Part shown: positions 6,328-7,560 of the stretch, piece after piece
Layout: each line of letters starts with the position of its first letter
Numbering within the stretch: the stretch's first letter is position 1
NCBI GenBank assembly: GCA_013824385.1
Contig: PNNU01000155.1
Span: 1-7,560 of the forward strand
Source of the DNA: Anaerolinea sp.
GTDB taxonomy: Bacteria; Chloroflexota; Anaerolineae; Anaerolineales; Anaerolineaceae
DNA: 7,560 bases
Direction of reading: 5' to 3'
Program-made: the position numbers and the translations under genes
Notes under the pieces: model-generated
Database searches by the model: none
What the model saw: the letters and a program-made list of their open reading frames with translations, nothing else
Told to the model about the DNA's origin: nothing

Positions 6328-7056
6328 ATGCATCGATTCTTTGTTCCCGCCGACCTTATTAATACCTCAGAAATCAATTTGCCTCATGAAATATCACAAC
6401 AAATCTGTCGTGTACTGCGATTGAAAACCGGCAGCGAGATTGTATTGTTGGATAACCAGGGTTTTGAATATCTTTCACGCTTGTACGAGGTAGGTGAATC
6501 ACACTGCACAGCCACTATTTTATCCAAAGAACAATCAATGGGTGAACCTGTCACCCAAATCACGCTGCTCATTGGGCTAACCCAACGAGAAAAATTTGAA
6601 TTAATCCTGCAAAAATGCACCGAAATCGGTGTGACGACCTTTACTCCAGTCATCACTACGCGCACACTTGTTCAGAAAATCAGTGATGTGGAAGATAAAT
6701 ATCCGCGCTGGAAGAAGATCATCCAGGAGGCCGCGGAACAAAGCCACCGCGGACGCCTTCCCGTTCTGGCACCCACACTTAAGTACGCTGATGCGCTGGC
6801 AAAATCAAAGGCAGACACCTCGCTCAAGCTGATTCTCTGGGAGGATGAAGCCAACCTGTCGATCAAACAAAAGTTGAGAGAATTCAAGGGAAACCAGGTG
6901 AGCCTGATCATCGGTCCCGAAGGCGGTCTCTCCACCGAGGAAGTGGAACTTGCCAAAGTGAATGGTTACATTCCAGTCAGCCTGGGCAAACGCATTTTAA
7001 GAATGGAAACCGCCGCCATCCACACCGCGGGGGTCGTGCTTTACGAATTGGGTTGA
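6328..7056 (+). CDS. rsmE: 16S rRNA (uracil-1498-N3)-methyltransferase RsmE
   Basis: A SPOUT-family methyltransferase that adds N3-methyl to U1498 of 16S rRNA near the decoding site, acting on assembled 30S subunits in characterised bacteria. The 242-residue length is typical. An N-terminal PUA-like domain (about 1-70) starts MHRFFV, contains HEISQQICRVLRLKTG (20-35) and ends before ITLLIGL. The C-terminal trefoil-knot domain has REKFELILQKCTEIGV (87-102), the RWKKIIQEAAEQSHR segment (127-141) and the SAM-binding knot motifs IIGPEGGLSTEEV (194-206) and SLGKRILRMETAA (218-230). All hallmark residues appear present. The ATG follows GGAG at 7-nt spacing. Its stop is 7 bp before a palindromic repeat that probably also ends transcription. 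Confidence 0.97.
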   Translation: MHRFFVPADLINTSEINLPHEISQQICRVLRLKTGSEIVLLDNQGFEYLSRLYEVGESHCTATILSKEQSMGEPVTQITLLIGLTQREKFELILQKCTEIGVTTFTPVITTRTLVQKISDVEDKYPRWKKIIQEAAEQSHRGRLPVLAPTLKYADALAKSKADTSLKLILWEDEANLSIKQKLREFKGNQVSLIIGPEGGLSTEEVELAKVNGYIPVSLGKRILRMETAAIHTAGVVLYELG

Positions 7057-7063
7057 TTCTATT

Positions 7064-7143
7064 GTAGGGGTGGGTTCATCCGGAAAGTGGACGCTTCGCG
7101 AAACCCGACCTAATCCTTGGGTGGGTCACGGACCCACCCCTAC
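7064..7143. repeat. REP/MITE-like palindromic intergenic element
   Basis: Termini GTAGGGGTGGGT (7064-7075) and ACCCACCCCTAC (7132-7143) are a perfect 12-bp inverted repeat. A second perfect 9-bp hairpin, GGGTGGGTC (7119-7127) with GACCCACCC (7131-7139) and a 3-nt loop, uses the same right arm, so two alternative foldings exist. The interior holds GAAACCCGACC, which can partly pair with the left arm. The ~80-bp size, GC-rich composition unlike the flanks, and location between two convergent genes fit a dispersed non-coding element; copies elsewhere cannot be seen here. It may also act as a bidirectional terminator. Confidence 0.65.
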
Positions 7144-7560
7144 CGAAGCTGTCTCGAAGACAAATTCTTCAACCGGTCAGCCATCAGCCTGGCGCGACCA
7201 ACAACTCGATCAATCTTATCCATCACCACGCGAATTTCAGTGGCTGAGTTTACTCGAACTGAATAACCTTCAAGGTCATCGCCCTGGTAAAAACGGGTAG
7301 ATGCTTCATCATCCAATGTAATGAGACAATCCACACACTGAGCGCCAAAGCGCAGCACCCACTCGTGCGAGGGGATGAAGGTGTCACCCTCCCACTCGCC
7401 CAACAGCATGCCCGCGGACTGCACCGGCAGACTGCGGAACTGCTCCAGCAGCAGCCTGGGGAAGAGAAAGATGCGCGCATCTCTTTTTACGAGGGTCCGT
7501 TGGTTTTGCTGCAGGTAAGTTGAAAGGTCATACCCGGTCCAGCTTTTGAAGTCGTTGGTC
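7140..7560 (-). CDS. RsmF-like NOL1/NOP2/Sun rRNA m5C methyltransferase, C-terminal part (5' truncated)
   Basis: The minus-strand frame is open from the right edge to the TAG at 7142-7140, giving 139 complete codons of a protein that begins outside the window. The pattern resembles the C-terminal RNA-binding PUA-like region of RsmF-type 5-methylcytosine rRNA methyltransferases. It shows SAGMLLGEWEGDTFIPSHEW (where the family has G-x-LGE followed by F-x-PSHALAL), a LDDEASTRFYQGDDLEGY segment (family: YLRGE-x-L), and a terminal ADRLKNLSSRQLR corresponding to the family's RLKN-x-YP-x-x-LR ending. The catalytic Rossmann domain with the TC and PC cysteines would lie beyond the window, so activity and target cytosine cannot be judged. 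The stop codon lies inside the right arm of the adjoining palindromic repeat. Convergent with rsmE. Family call by motif memory, moderately sure. Confidence 0.65.
   Translation of the reverse strand, partial: TNDFKSWTGYDLSTYLQQNQRTLVKRDARIFLFPRLLLEQFRSLPVQSAGMLLGEWEGDTFIPSHEWVLRFGAQCVDCLITLDDEASTRFYQGDDLEGYSVRVNSATEIRVVMDKIDRVVGRARLMADRLKNLSSRQLR

Noticed and set aside
7070..7300. 76-residue plus-strand frame starting within the palindromic repeat
   Set aside because: It reads through the repeat and antisense to the methyltransferase C-terminus; composition is unlike a real protein and the opposite frame has clear family motifs.
1..7560. CRISPR array, prophage, insertion sequence or defence island
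   Set aside because: No regularly spaced long repeats, transposase, integrase or nuclease-like genes; all larger frames are explained by housekeeping or regulatory families.

Overview
The window is an ordinary, gene-dense bacterial chromosome segment of moderate GC content. The gene families and the intergenic repeat with GTAGGGG termini suggest Chloroflexota, probably class Anaerolineae. That placement is inference from family recognition, not from a marker tree. No phage, transposase, CRISPR array, tRNA or rRNA is visible. I see no convincing undescribed multi-gene system; the most interesting material is regulatory and intergenic.

Layout. Positions 1-1848 (+) hold the C-terminal part of a CASTOR/POLLUX-type ion-channel regulatory protein, then, 6 bp later, a PNP/UDP-family nucleoside phosphorylase. 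A strong bidirectional intrinsic terminator (1851-1885) follows. On the minus strand, read from right to left, come an OmpR-type response regulator (4648-3875), a paralogous second one (3697-2948), and lipA, the lipoyl synthase gene (2888-1950). Positions 4649-4861 are a divergent control region with a good promoter for the first regulator gene, four helically phased AGTA repeats and an extended -10 promoter for rsmI.

The right half is an RNA-modification neighbourhood. It holds rsmI (16S rRNA C1402 ribose methylation) on +, a YhhQ/VUT-family queuosine-precursor transporter on - whose 3' end overlaps rsmI by 18 bp, then rsmE (16S rRNA U1498 N3-methylation) on +, divergent from yhhQ across 59 bp with overlapping -10 boxes. 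A palindromic REP/MITE-like element (7064-7143) fills the space before a minus-strand gene entering from the right edge. That gene encodes the C-terminal end of an RsmF-like NOL1/NOP2/Sun m5C methyltransferase with its PUA-like domain, and its stop codon lies inside the repeat.

How the genes fit together. Three rRNA methyltransferases and a queuosine-precursor transporter all serve decoding-centre or anticodon modification, although strand changes show they are not one operon. The two response regulators have near-identical recognition helices and no histidine kinase in the window, so they probably bind similar DNA sites and may regulate each other. Both lipA and the downstream regulator gene have an inverted repeat that brackets a -10-like box and contains a Shine-Dalgarno sequence in its distal arm.
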